A DNA stretch of 64,000 nt from Candidatus Didemnitutus sp. (GTDB taxonomy: Bacteria > Verrucomicrobiota > Verrucomicrobiia > Opitutales > Opitutaceae). The notes below the pieces were generated by a model. The model was not told the DNA's origin. It saw nothing but the letters and a program-made list of their open reading frames with translations, and ran no database searches. A program made the position numbers and the translations under genes. Where the stretch lies: the NCBI GenBank assembly GCA_019634575.1, contig JAHCAY010000001.1:1054001-1118000 (forward strand). The letters run 5' to 3'. Positions 16,929 to 25,259 of this stretch are shown one piece after another. Position 1 is the stretch's first letter. Each line of letters starts with the position of its first letter.

Positions 16929-18596
16929 TCAGCGACTCGGTGGCTCGTTCGTCAGCACGCATTGCCGCTGCGCGCGAGTGATTCCCTCGTAGCTCGCGAC
17001 GACCAACGTGGGAACTTCGTCCGCACCGGGAGCCGGCACCCACACGTCGCCCCGCCGCACTCGTGGGACCTGAAGGGAGAGGGTTTCCCATGCGAACGGC
17101 GCGAGCAACCCGAACGGAGAATTGCCGGAGCGAGAACGACTCGTCCGAACATTCATTGCCCCTGTCCCGCGCTGGAAGACCACGTTGAGCCAGTTATCTC
17201 GGGCAGCCTCGTAGTGCGCGACGGAGTAACTCCTTTCCGCGTGCGGATTCTTGTCCTTCGGCGGAGTGATGTCGGCCAGAACGCAAACGCGTGCCCCGTC
17301 TCCCGCCGCCTCTGCGCCAACGACCAACGGAGTCTCCAGATGCAGCGCGGGACGCCTGAAATCGAGCCGCACGTCTGCGTTGGATTTGGGCACTTCACCC
17401 CCGAGTCGGTTGGCGAGTTCGAGCGGAAGATAGATATCTCCGGTGAGTTCGATATAGGGGGCTCCGTCGGGCGCACGCGGTTTCTCGTTGAAACCGCGTT
17501 TCGCTCTAAACTCCGAGATTCTCATCTCCGTGAAGGCCTTCGTCTCTGTATCTGTTTCCCGGATGTCGGCTCCGACCCCGAGCTTACTGCGCGCAATCCA
17601 CGTGGGCTCGGCGGTTCGCAGGCGCGGATCTTGCACGATTTTCTTTCCGTCTGGCCAAAACAGCGAGACTCGCGCTTGACCGCTGCTCAAGCGCACAGTT
17701 TCGGGGACGTTTCGCACTTGGAACTTCAGCTCGAAACGCGCGTAGCCCGGGGCCACTTGAACTCTGTCGTTCGTCGTCGAGCGGACGAGCGATACCCATC
17801 GCGCGTCCACCGACTCGAGGCCCGCATCGCTCCAAGTTTCTCCCCGCCAACTCTGCGTGAACGCCAATGGCCATGCCTTAAACGCCCAGATTCCCAGTCC
17901 AACCCATGCCACTACCAGCGCGGTGCTCCATGCGGTGCGCCGCATCCGGTATTGGAGCCAGATCGCACCGAGGACGCCGCTGCCGCAAAGCAGGAGCACA
18001 AGGATTTCGCGCGCCAACAGGACATCCGGTGATACCAGCGGACGGGCGAATGTGCGGCCCGCAGCGAGAATTCCCGCGAGCAGGGACAGCAGCAGCACAG
18101 AAAGCAGCAGAAGAAGAAATCGGCTCGATTTACCGGTCAGCGCCGACACCAACAGTGCCATCAGCGTCGCCAGTCCGTGAGCGATTCCGACTTCTGCCGC
18201 TCCTTTGAACAGCTCCCACGCACCGCAACCGCAATACAGCCACCACGGCACCCAGACGAGCACCGGCACAGCGACGAAGAACAAAGCGAGGCCGATGCTC
18301 TTCGCGGCCAGCAGCCGCAGCCCAGAGATCGGTCGCGTCGCCCAGAACATCCGCGTCCCGACCAGCTCGTCGTCGAGCGCGAAACTCGCGGCCAGCAGGA
18401 ATCCCGTGACGGCCGCGATGACCGTCGTAAGTCCGTAGTAGAGCTGCAGGCGATCGAACCATTCGGCGTCCGCGCTGGCGATCGTGAGCGCTTTGGCGCA
18501 GAGGGCGACTTTGGCCGCGAGCAACCCGAGCCAGAGGAGATAGCCCAGCCAGTGCCGCCGGAAATCCTTTCGGACGATGTGCCAGACGAGTTTCAT
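16929..18596 (-). CDS. ABC-2 type transporter membrane protein with large soluble domain
   Basis: A 555-residue protein: six hydrophobic segments in residues 10-245, then an extracytoplasmic or cytoplasmic soluble region of about 300 residues without a recognised catalytic motif. The N-terminus MKLVWHIVRKDFRRHW and the segment LDDELVGTRMFWATRPISG are typical of ABC-2/GldA-partner permeases and match the layout of the neighbouring permease (HPTESNVFWRTRPVSP). It is the last gene of the GntR-ATPase-permease-permease operon and starts 15 bases after the previous stop. Substrate unknown. YtrA-regulated ABC systems elsewhere respond to cell-wall stress. Confidence 0.8.
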   Translation of the reverse strand: MKLVWHIVRKDFRRHWLGYLLWLGLLAAKVALCAKALTIASADAEWFDRLQLYYGLTTVIAAVTGFLLAASFALDDELVGTRMFWATRPISGLRLLAAKSIGLALFFVAVPVLVWVPWWLYCGCGAWELFKGAAEVGIAHGLATLMALLVSALTGKSSRFLLLLLSVLLLSLLAGILAAGRTFARPLVSPDVLLAREILVLLLCGSGVLGAIWLQYRMRRTAWSTALVVAWVGLGIWAFKAWPLAFTQSWRGETWSDAGLESVDARWVSLVRSTTNDRVQVAPGYARFELKFQVRNVPETVRLSSGQARVSLFWPDGKKIVQDPRLRTAEPTWIARSKLGVGADIRETDTETKAFTEMRISEFRAKRGFNEKPRAPDGAPYIELTGDIYLPLELANRLGGEVPKSNADVRLDFRRPALHLETPLVVGAEAAGDGARVCVLADITPPKDKNPHAERSYSVAHYEAARDNWLNVVFQRGTGAMNVRTSRSRSGNSPFGLLAPFAWETLSLQVPRVRRGDVWVPAPGADEVPTLVVASYEGITRAQRQCVLTNEPPSR

Positions 18597-18611
18597 GGGT
18601 GGAACAGGGCG

Positions 18612-19322
18612 TCAGTTCGATTGCCAGTTGGCGATCAGCGCGGCGCCGGCGACGCCGACACCGAGGAGCACGCGCGACAGTCTCTCTTGTCGCCGGAAGT
18701 ATTGGTTCGCGATCACCAGCGCGGCCAAGGCCACGCAGAACACATCGGAGGCCACGCCGCGCGTGGGCTTGAAATTCATCCCGAGCTGCGTGTTCCCGCC
18801 GCCGCTGAAGAAGCTCACGCCATTTTTCAGGATCACATACGCGAAGAGGCAGGCGATGGCCACGATCACAAAGCGTCCCTGATCCTTGGTGCACGCGCCG
18901 ATGGCGGCGCTCATGGCGGCGATCGTCAGCCACACGAAGAGAGTTGAGCTGACCGTCTCGAAGCTGATCGCAGCCGCACTACGAAACAGAAAGAGCGACA
19001 CCGCCGTCGGCACGAGCACGAAGGCGAATCCGATGAGCGCGAGCTTCACCCCCAGCAGCCGCCCCGGGCTGACCGGCCGCGTGCGCCAAAAGACGTTGGA
19101 CTCGGTCGGGTGGTCCTGCTGCATCGCCTTCGCGGCGAGCACGCCCGAGAGGAGAATCACGAGAAGCGAGCCGACCGCGTAGACGAAGAGCGCGCCGAAG
19201 CCCTGGTCTCGCGGCGACGGACGACCGGCAGCCATCAGGCAGCCGCCGGCGAGCGCCCATACGACGAGTCCCGCGCCGAGTTGCCGCACTTCGTGGCGCA
19301 TTTGATGAAGGAAAAGGTTCAC
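18612..19322 (-). CDS. ABC-2 type transporter permease
   Basis: A 236-residue membrane protein with six hydrophobic helices. The start ATG overlaps the stop of the ATP-binding gene by four bases (ATGA-type overlap), so translation is probably coupled. The block VFWRTRPVSPGRLLGVK is shared with the larger permease downstream, so the two likely form a heteromeric channel. No substrate-specific feature is visible. Confidence 0.8.
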   Translation of the reverse strand: MNLFLHQMRHEVRQLGAGLVVWALAGGCLMAAGRPSPRDQGFGALFVYAVGSLLVILLSGVLAAKAMQQDHPTESNVFWRTRPVSPGRLLGVKLALIGFAFVLVPTAVSLFLFRSAAAISFETVSSTLFVWLTIAAMSAAIGACTKDQGRFVIVAIACLFAYVILKNGVSFFSGGGNTQLGMNFKPTRGVASDVFCVALAALVIANQYFRRQERLSRVLLGVGVAGAALIANWQSN

Positions 19323-20233
19323 GCTGCGGCTCCTTTCCCGGCGCGCCGGCCGTGCCGCGCGAGGGCGATGAAGATTTCCTTCAGCGTCATCGGATGCGCC
19401 GTGACGCTGCCAGACGGAAAGCGCTCGCGGCAGGCGCGCTCCGTCGCCGCCGTGTCAAACGCACTGTCCACGAACTGCACGCGCGGCCCGCGCTGCTCGA
19501 AATCCCACCACGCCGGCAACGGCGCCGCGCCGGACGGGGCCGCGCCGTCGAGCGTCACTTCCACGCGGCGGAAGCGTTGCGCGAGGGTTTCGGTGGCTTC
19601 CTGCAAAACCAGCCGGCCGCCGTCGATCACCGCCGTGCGATCGACGAGCCGCTCGACGTCGTCGATGTCGTGGGACGAGACCAACACGGTCCATTCGCCG
19701 AGTCGCGCGGCTTCGATCAAGCCGGAGACGAAGTCGTGCCGCGCCAGCGGGTCGAGGCCGGTGAACGGCTCGTCGAGCACCAGCAGCCGCGGGCGATACG
19801 CCAGCGAGGAGAGCAACACGGCCTTCATGAGCATGCCGCGCGAGAGGTGCGCGAGTTTGCGTTCCGGCGGGAGTTCGAAGTCCGCGAGCAGCTGTCTCTC
19901 GAGCGCCGCGTCCCACGTCGGATAAAACGGCCGGCAATAGTCCAGCAGCTGCCGCACCGTCATCCACATCGGCTGCTGCTGGTTTTCCGAGACGTAGCCG
20001 ATCTGCTGGAACTCGCGTTCGCCGAGCTGGCGCGAGTCGACGCCGAGCACGCGCGCGCTGCCCGACGTGGGCGCCAGCAGGTTCATGAGCATTTTCAGCG
20101 TCGTGGTCTTGCCCGCGCCGTTCGGGCCGAGCAGCGCGCATACGCTGCCCTCGGGCACGGCGAGGGAAATCTCGTGGACGGCCTCGGTGCGCCAGTAGCG
20201 GCGCGTCAGTCGGTCGGTTTCGATCAGGTTCAT
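19319..20233 (-). CDS. ABC transporter ATP-binding protein
   Basis: A 304-residue ATPase. Walker A GPNGAGKT at 36-43, a Q-loop in SENQQQPMWM, a degenerate signature LSRGM (in place of LSGGQ), Walker B LLVLDEP, the D-loop TGLD and the switch His in SSHDIDDV. The C-terminal 80 residues are an accessory domain common in ABC-2 export ATPases. It powers the two adjoining permeases. It starts seven bases after the gntR stop. Confidence 0.95.
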   Translation of the reverse strand: MNLIETDRLTRRYWRTEAVHEISLAVPEGSVCALLGPNGAGKTTTLKMLMNLLAPTSGSARVLGVDSRQLGEREFQQIGYVSENQQQPMWMTVRQLLDYCRPFYPTWDAALERQLLADFELPPERKLAHLSRGMLMKAVLLSSLAYRPRLLVLDEPFTGLDPLARHDFVSGLIEAARLGEWTVLVSSHDIDDVERLVDRTAVIDGGRLVLQEATETLAQRFRRVEVTLDGAAPSGAAPLPAWWDFEQRGPRVQFVDSAFDTAATERACRERFPSGSVTAHPMTLKEIFIALARHGRRAGKGAAA

Positions 20234-20240
20234 GGGGAAA

Positions 20241-20624
20241 TCATTTCCGGCCCAGTTTCTTCCAGTGCGCAGCGAGGCCGCCCTGCACTTCGTCGAGCGT
20301 CAGGCCGAGTTTCTTCGCCTCCACGACGACGCGTTCGAGCTCGTCGCCGAGCAGCTCCGCCTTCGCGGCGCGATCGGTCGCGCCGCGCTCCGCCACAATG
20401 CTCCCGACCGCAGGAGTCGTCACCAACACGCCTTCGGCAACGAGCGTCGCAATGATCTTGTGCGCGGTGTTCGGATTGATGCGCAGCTCCTGGCTCAGCA
20501 CGCGCACCGACGGAAACGGTTCACCGGGCTTCAGCTGGCCCGCGACGACCGCCTTCTTCACGGCGAAGAGCACCTGCTCCGTGATGGGCAGGCCAGGCTT
20601 CAGTTCGACCGGGAAGGCAAGCAT
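20241..20624 (-). CDS. GntR family regulator, YtrA subfamily
   Basis: A short (127-residue) GntR protein with the winged-helix domain only: PITEQVLFAVKKAVVAGQLK, PFPSVRVLSQELRINPNTAHKI, EGVLVT. A 45-residue helical tail follows, as in YtrA-type regulators that sit in front of ABC transporter operons. This one is immediately upstream of the ATPase gene and probably represses the whole unit through the palindrome at 20767-20783. Confidence 0.9.
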   Translation of the reverse strand: MLAFPVELKPGLPITEQVLFAVKKAVVAGQLKPGEPFPSVRVLSQELRINPNTAHKIIATLVAEGVLVTTPAVGSIVAERGATDRAAKAELLGDELERVVVEAKKLGLTLDEVQGGLAAHWKKLGRK

Positions 20625-20636
20625 GACGACCGTCTC

Positions 20637-20762
20637 TCAGCGGCGCTTTTCCAGCTCCTCGCGAATCGCCCGCAACTCGTCGTGACACTTCTTCGCCCAC
20701 GCCTGGGCGGAATAGGCACAAATCAGGATACCGAGCAAAAGCAGGCCGACGGCAGCGCTCAT
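20637..20762 (-). CDS. Small 41-residue single-pass membrane protein
   Basis: An ATG at 20762 opens a 41-codon frame: MSAAVGLLLLGILICAYSAQ, then a charged helical tail ending EELEKRR. It has one transmembrane helix (residues 4-17) and a basic/acidic amphipathic C-terminus. It ends 12 bases before gntR and begins four bases after the TCCTAG-N5-CTAGGA palindrome, so it appears to be the first gene of the YtrA-type operon. No family recognised. A regulatory or transporter-accessory peptide is possible. Confidence 0.6.
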   Translation of the reverse strand: MSAAVGLLLLGILICAYSAQAWAKKCHDELRAIREELEKRR

Positions 20763-20766
20763 ACCG

Positions 20767-20783
20767 TCCTAGTTGAGCTAGGA
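20767..20783. promoter_or_regulatory. Palindromic operator candidate TCCTAG-N5-CTAGGA
   Basis: TCCTAGTTGAGCTAGGA is an exact 6-bp inverted repeat lying just ahead of the first gene of the GntR/ABC operon. On the minus strand a weak TTGAAA element lies further upstream. So little space is left before the ATG that the transcript may be nearly leaderless. Confidence 0.5.
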
Positions 20784-20851
20784 CAGATAGGACGGCAAGC
20801 CGAATTTCAATTTTCTCCTCTCAGGTCCTTCGCCGTCGCGCGGCGGAGTGT

Positions 20852-21865
20852 TCAGCCCGCCTCGGCTTCGCCCAGCAGATTGGCGAAGATCATCTTGCCG
20901 CCGCTCGTCGGGAGCACGCCGGTGATCTCCGCCGTGACACGTTTGCCGAGGTAGGCGCGGCCGTTGTTCACGACGATCATCGAGCCGTCGCTCAGATAGC
21001 CGACCGCCTGTCCTTCGTCCTTGCCCGGCTTGCTGAGTTCGACCTCGACGCTCTCGCCGATGACGATTTCCGGTCGCAGCGCCTTGTCGAGAGCGTGGAG
21101 ATTCAGCCACGCCACGCCGTGAAACTGCGCCATCTTCGCGAGATTATAGTCCGTCGTGAGAAGCTTCGCGCGCATCGACTGCGCGAGGAACACCAGCTTC
21201 GCCTCCAAATCCTGCCGGCGCGTGACGTCACTCTGGTGGATGCGGATGTCGAGGTGCTTGATGCGCCGCAGCTCGTTGAGCACTTCGAGGCCGCGCCGGC
21301 CGCGGGCCTGCTTCACGGGATCGGTCGAATCGGCGACGTGCTGCAGCTCCGTGAGCACGAACGACGGAATCACGAGCGCCGCGCCGAGGAACTGCGTCTC
21401 GCAGATCCGCGCGATGCGCCCGTCGATCAACGCGCTCGTGTCCACCACGACGAGCGGCACGTCGACCTCGTGCGGCACGAAGCGCACATAGGGAATCACG
21501 AGATTGAACTCATCCTTGCCGCGCAGCGCGACGACGGCACCGAGGTAGGTGCAAATGACGAAGAGCGCGAGCTGGCTCAGGTAGATCATCTGTTCGTCCG
21601 CCCGTTTCAGCAGCGGCGAAGTGCCGAGCAGCCACGCGATGAGCGCGCCGATCGCCAGCCCGAACGTGATCGCCGACAGCCCGCGCAACGAAAATCCCTT
21701 CAGCAACACGTCGACCAACACCACGAGCACGCCGATCAATCCGCCCACCGTCATCGCGAGCCCGCGATAGCGATCCCACTCGGGAATCGTGTAGCACAAC
21801 AGCCACGACCCGAGCACGCACAGCACGAGAAAACAGATCCGAATCGTGAGCAGCGTCTTTTTCAT
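20852..21865 (-). CDS. PIN and TRAM domain membrane protein (YacL-like)
   Basis: A 337-residue protein. Four hydrophobic helices span residues 5-120. Then comes a PIN ribonuclease fold (VVVDTSALIDGRIARI with the first catalytic Asp, ELQHVAD with the Glu, LLTTDYNLAKM with the later acids), followed by a C-terminal TRAM domain (GESVEVELSKPGKDEGQAVGYLSDGSMIVV). The layout matches YacL-type membrane-anchored nucleases. The function is thought to be RNA processing or decay. A 43-residue membrane protein gene ends three bases upstream. Confidence 0.92.
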   Translation of the reverse strand: MKKTLLTIRICFLVLCVLGSWLLCYTIPEWDRYRGLAMTVGGLIGVLVVLVDVLLKGFSLRGLSAITFGLAIGALIAWLLGTSPLLKRADEQMIYLSQLALFVICTYLGAVVALRGKDEFNLVIPYVRFVPHEVDVPLVVVDTSALIDGRIARICETQFLGAALVIPSFVLTELQHVADSTDPVKQARGRRGLEVLNELRRIKHLDIRIHQSDVTRRQDLEAKLVFLAQSMRAKLLTTDYNLAKMAQFHGVAWLNLHALDKALRPEIVIGESVEVELSKPGKDEGQAVGYLSDGSMIVVNNGRAYLGKRVTAEITGVLPTSGGKMIFANLLGEAEAG

Positions 21866-21868
21866 CGC

Positions 21869-22000
21869 TCAATGCGCCGGTGCCCGCCGGAGGAACCACA
21901 GCACCACGAACGGCACGACCAAAAAGACCAGCATGACTCCATAAAGGATCCATTGCGCCCGCTCGGCCTTTTTCTTCAACTCGGGGTCTTGCTCCTCCAT
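21869..22000 (-). CDS. Small 43-residue single-pass membrane protein
   Basis: A frame from ATG 22000 encodes MEEQDPELKKKAERAQWILY, then a valine-rich transmembrane helix and a short FLRRAPAH tail. The charged N-terminus and single helix suggest an inner-membrane peptide. It lies three bases upstream of the PIN-TRAM gene on the same strand, which argues for a real operon partner. No family recognised. Confidence 0.6.
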   Translation of the reverse strand: MEEQDPELKKKAERAQWILYGVMLVFLVVPFVVLWFLRRAPAH

Positions 22001-22028
22001 GGCCGCAAGAAACCCCGCTCCTCCACGC

Positions 22029-22451
22029 ATGACAACGCAATACTGGCTCGTGAAACAGGAACCCGAGGACTACTCGTGGGCCGACTTCGTCCGCGACGGC
22101 GCGACCGCCTGGACCGGCGTCCGCAACTACGCCGCGCGCAATCACCTCAAGGCCATGCGCACCGGCGACGAGGTGTTCTACTATCACAGCGGCGACGACA
22201 AATGCATCGTCGGCCTCGCGAAGGTGAAGCGCGCCGCGTTCCCCGATCCGACCGCGGACTCGCCCGATGAAGGCTGGGTCGCTGTCGAACTCGTCCCGGT
22301 GAAGCCGCTCCCCTCGCCCGTCACGCTCGCGCAGGTGAAAGCCGACGCCGCGCTCAAGGACATCGCGCTCGTCCGCATCAGCCGCCTTTCCGTGCAACCG
22401 GTCAAACCCGCCGAATTCGCCCGCCTCCTCAAACTCGCCGGCGCGAAATAG
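22029..22451 (+). CDS. EVE domain protein
   Basis: A 140-residue single-domain protein. The hallmark N-terminus is YWLVKQEPEDYSWADF, followed by WTGVRNYAARNHLKAMRTGDEVFYYHSG and IVGLAKV. EVE domains are PUA-like folds that bind modified bases in RNA or DNA. The free-standing bacterial form is related to human THYN1 and is of uncertain biological role. ATG 22029 starts at the conserved strand; the upstream in-frame start at 21999 overlaps the divergent small-protein gene. Confidence 0.92.
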   Translation: MTTQYWLVKQEPEDYSWADFVRDGATAWTGVRNYAARNHLKAMRTGDEVFYYHSGDDKCIVGLAKVKRAAFPDPTADSPDEGWVAVELVPVKPLPSPVTLAQVKADAALKDIALVRISRLSVQPVKPAEFARLLKLAGAK

Positions 22452-22513
22452 CGCGCCGCAAGGGCACGAGCCTCGCTCCGCATCGCTCGCAACCGAATCA
22501 GCAGACACGCGCC

Positions 22514-22537
22514 GTAGGCAGCGAGCTTGCTCGCGCC
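22514..22537 (+). repeat. REP-like element, GTAGGC variant of family A
   Basis: GTAGGCAGCGAGCTTGCTCG followed by CGCC lies in the 189-base gap between the convergent EVE and SUMF1-like genes. It has a GTAG head and the GCGAGC/GCTCGC stem of the RAYT-flanking REP. A diverged inverted copy is at 60455-60478. Nothing else is apparent in the gap. Confidence 0.75.
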
Positions 22538-22640
22538 AAACCTCACGCCACGCCACCACGGTCTCCGCCTGCGGGCGCCAGCGGCGAAGCAACCCGCCCC
22601 CGACGACCGGCACAACCGCACCCGCACCGGCCGTCTCGTT

Positions 22641-24278
22641 TCACTCCGCCGCGTCGAGCCGCGTCAAATCCACTTCCACCACCACGCGGAATCCCCGCGT
22701 GCGCGCGCGCTCGGTGCGCGCCACCGGGGTGACACCGCCCTCGCCGCGCCAGACGTTCGCTTCGGTGGTTTCGCGCCCACCCGCCGACGCGAGCCACTCC
22801 TCGAGCCCGCCGTTCACATTCTGCGCGTCCGCCGCGCCTTCGCGCAATTCGTCGGCGCTCGGCAGCCGCACGCGCCAGCCGAGCAGCCACCCCAGCCGCC
22901 GGCAAAATTCCTCGGCCTCGGCAAAAGTCACCGAGTCCACCGGCAGCGCGCGCCCCGGATTGCGGCTCGGGTTGCTGCTCATCACCTTCGCGAAATCCGC
23001 CTGGAGCACTTCAGTCTTCAACAGCGCCCGCGCGCCGCTCAACGGCACGAGCTGATCGAAGATGCGATCCTGCACCGTCGCGATGTCCGCCGAGCGGACG
23101 TTGAGGTAGGCGAGCGCGGTGCGCACCGCGTCGTCGGTTTGCTTGAGCTTCGGGAAGCGCTTCGCGACGTCCTCGCAGAGCTCGAGACCTTCGCGCACGC
23201 TTTGCTGCGCCTGAAAAACCTGCCGCTTGCGCAGGAAATGGCGCGCCCGCTCTTCCGCCGCCACCGCCGCGCGCAACGGCTCGGCCGCCAACAAGGTCTG
23301 CCGCTCGGCCTCGATCTGCTCGAGCCGCTCCATCGAGAGAAACCGGCTCTTGGCGAACCGCTCGTTCAGCTGCCGCTGTCCATCGGCCGCCGCGACGAGC
23401 TCCTTCACCGCGCGGTCGATGTCGCCCGCTGCGCGCAGCTCCTCCGCGCGACGCATGCCGTCGCGCACCGCCGCATCGAGCTCGCTCGCCATCAGCGCCG
23501 CGATCTCTGCCTCGAGGCGCCCGATGGCCGGCAGGTCGGAAAAACGCGTGCGCGGAAACTCCCGATTCAAGTGCTCCTGCATGTCGCGCGCCTCGCGAAA
23601 CGCGGCGAGCGCGCGGACCCATTGCGCCGCATCAAGCGCCGCCTGCGCCTCCGCGGTCTTCGCCGCGACCGTCTTCGACATCGGCTCAGCCACGAGCTCC
23701 TCCAATTCCCGCTGCAAACGCAGCTCGCGGTCGAAATTCGCGCTTTTGTCCGCCGTCGCCGCCGTGCGCTGCAATTTCAGCGCTTCCCGCAGCAGCGCGA
23801 TGCCCCCCTCGCCGTCGCCGGCCGCCAGTCGCGCCCGCGCCGCCGTCTCCTTTTCCTCCGAAGCTTTCTGCGCTCGCGCCGCGCGCATCGTCTCGATCTG
23901 CCGCTCGGTCCGGCGCAATTCCTCGACCTCCGACGCGAACCGTTCCGGGCGCATCGCGGCGCGCCGGCGCTGCCAGCCGGCCAGTTTTTCCCAACGGTGG
24001 ATCGTCTCCTCGGGCGTCAACCCGGCTTCCTGCGTGCCGCTCCGCGCCGCCGCCAGCTGTTCTTCCACCACCGCCAGCGCAGCGCGCTCCTGTATCTTCG
24101 CCTGCGCGAGTTCGCGCTCCTCGCCCCACAGCCAAATCCCGCCCGCCACCGCCGCCGCGGCCAAAGTCAGGCCAATCAGCCACGCACGCCGCCGCCACCG
24201 TTGCGCCGCTGTTTCCTCCACGATCTCGGCCTCTTTTTCAAACCGCACCGAGCCAGCGCAGCGGGCTTTTCGCGTCAT
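22641..24278 (-). CDS. Membrane-anchored coiled-coil protein with SUMF1-like C-terminal domain
   Basis: A 545-residue protein: a short cytoplasmic N-terminus, one transmembrane helix (about residues 33-52, LIGLTLAAAAVAGGIWLWG), then roughly 350 residues of Ala/Glu/Arg-rich helix predicted to be coiled coil. The last 110 residues resemble the formylglycine-generating (SUMF1/EgtB-like) fold: PVDSVTFAEAEEFCRRLGW, VRLPSADELREGA, GLEEWL and a final TRGFRVVVE. The catalytic cysteine pair of true FGE enzymes is not evident, so a binding or scaffold role is more likely. The start at 24278 is one of two ATGs (24311 also possible). Confidence 0.75.
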   Translation of the reverse strand: MTRKARCAGSVRFEKEAEIVEETAAQRWRRRAWLIGLTLAAAAVAGGIWLWGEERELAQAKIQERAALAVVEEQLAAARSGTQEAGLTPEETIHRWEKLAGWQRRRAAMRPERFASEVEELRRTERQIETMRAARAQKASEEKETAARARLAAGDGEGGIALLREALKLQRTAATADKSANFDRELRLQRELEELVAEPMSKTVAAKTAEAQAALDAAQWVRALAAFREARDMQEHLNREFPRTRFSDLPAIGRLEAEIAALMASELDAAVRDGMRRAEELRAAGDIDRAVKELVAAADGQRQLNERFAKSRFLSMERLEQIEAERQTLLAAEPLRAAVAAEERARHFLRKRQVFQAQQSVREGLELCEDVAKRFPKLKQTDDAVRTALAYLNVRSADIATVQDRIFDQLVPLSGARALLKTEVLQADFAKVMSSNPSRNPGRALPVDSVTFAEAEEFCRRLGWLLGWRVRLPSADELREGAADAQNVNGGLEEWLASAGGRETTEANVWRGEGGVTPVARTERARTRGFRVVVEVDLTRLDAAE

Positions 24279-24340
24279 GGCAACGCCATTGGACGGCGCG
24301 GGGCTCGACAACCGTGTGTCACCTCGGTTTGGTGCCCGGG

Positions 24341-25195
24341 ATGTTCACCCGGCTCGCGATTCTCGCTCCCGGCCTGCTCGGCGGCTCCGTCGCGCAGGCG
24401 GCGAAACATTTCGGCGCGGCCACGCAGGTGACGATCTGGTCGCGCAAACCCGAGACGCGACTCGCCCTCCGCGACCAGCCGTGGTGCGACGCCATCGCCG
24501 ACACGCCGGCTGACGCCGCGCGCGACGCCGACCTCGTGGTCATCTGCTCGCCGGTTGATCAAATCGTTCCGCTCGCGCAACAGATCGCCGGCAGCGTCGC
24601 GCCGCACACGCTCGTCACCGACGTCGGCAGCGTGAAGGGCGAGATTTGCCGCCACGCCACCGCCGCGCTGGCCGGCCGGGCGACCTTCGTCGGCTCGCAT
24701 CCGATGGCGGGCTCCGAAAAAACCGGTTGGGAACACGCCCGCCCCGATCTTTTCAAGAGCCGCGTCGTCTTCGTCACGCCGCTCCCGGAAACCGCGCCCG
24801 TCGCCTCCGACCGCGTCGCGGCGTTCTGGCAGGCGCTCGATGCCCAGGTCGCCACTGTCGCGCCGGACGCGCACGACGAGATCGTCGCGCACATCAGCCA
24901 TCTTCCCCAAGTGCTCGCCTCCACGCTCTGCGCCGCACTCGCGAAGCGCGAGCACGGCTGGCGCAATTTCTCCGGCGGCGGCCTGCGCGACACGACCCGC
25001 ATCGCCGGCAGCGACCCGAAACTCTGGAAAACCATCCTCGAGCAGAACCGCGACGAGGTGCTCCGCGCCCTGCGCGCCTATCAGGACGAACTGCACGGCA
25101 TGGAGCGCGCACTCGCCAACCGCGATTGGTTCGAGGTGCAGGCCATCCTCGAACGCGGTCGCGCCTACCGCGACCAATTCCGCCCGATTCCATGA
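24341..25195 (+). CDS. tyrA: Prephenate dehydrogenase
   Basis: A 284-residue enzyme that oxidatively decarboxylates prephenate to 4-hydroxyphenylpyruvate in tyrosine synthesis. The NAD-binding fold begins LAILAPGLLGGSVAQ (a GxGxxG variant in which Pro replaces the first Gly context). Then come VVICSPVDQI, DVGSVKGEI, FVGSHPMAGSEKTGWEHA with the catalytic His, and AHISHLPQVLASTL. ATG 24341 puts the first strand at the N-terminus. It is first in a tyrA-aroA-cmk-plsC run; a REP copy separates it from aroA. Confidence 0.93.
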   Translation: MFTRLAILAPGLLGGSVAQAAKHFGAATQVTIWSRKPETRLALRDQPWCDAIADTPADAARDADLVVICSPVDQIVPLAQQIAGSVAPHTLVTDVGSVKGEICRHATAALAGRATFVGSHPMAGSEKTGWEHARPDLFKSRVVFVTPLPETAPVASDRVAAFWQALDAQVATVAPDAHDEIVAHISHLPQVLASTLCAALAKREHGWRNFSGGGLRDTTRIAGSDPKLWKTILEQNRDEVLRALRAYQDELHGMERALANRDWFEVQAILERGRAYRDQFRPIP

Positions 25196-25203
25196 TTCTG
25201 ACC

Positions 25204-25252
25204 TGTGGGAGCGTGCTGGCACGCGACCGTCGCGACCAAGGTCGCTCCCGCA
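25204..25252 (+). repeat. REP doublet (family A variant) between tyrA and aroA
   Basis: TGTGGGAGCGTGCTGGCACG at 25204 and an inverted partner ending GGTCGCTCCCGCA occupy nearly the whole tyrA-aroA gap and stop seven bases before the aroA ATG. A folded hairpin here could affect aroA translation. Confidence 0.8.
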
Positions 25253-25259
25253 ACGAAAC

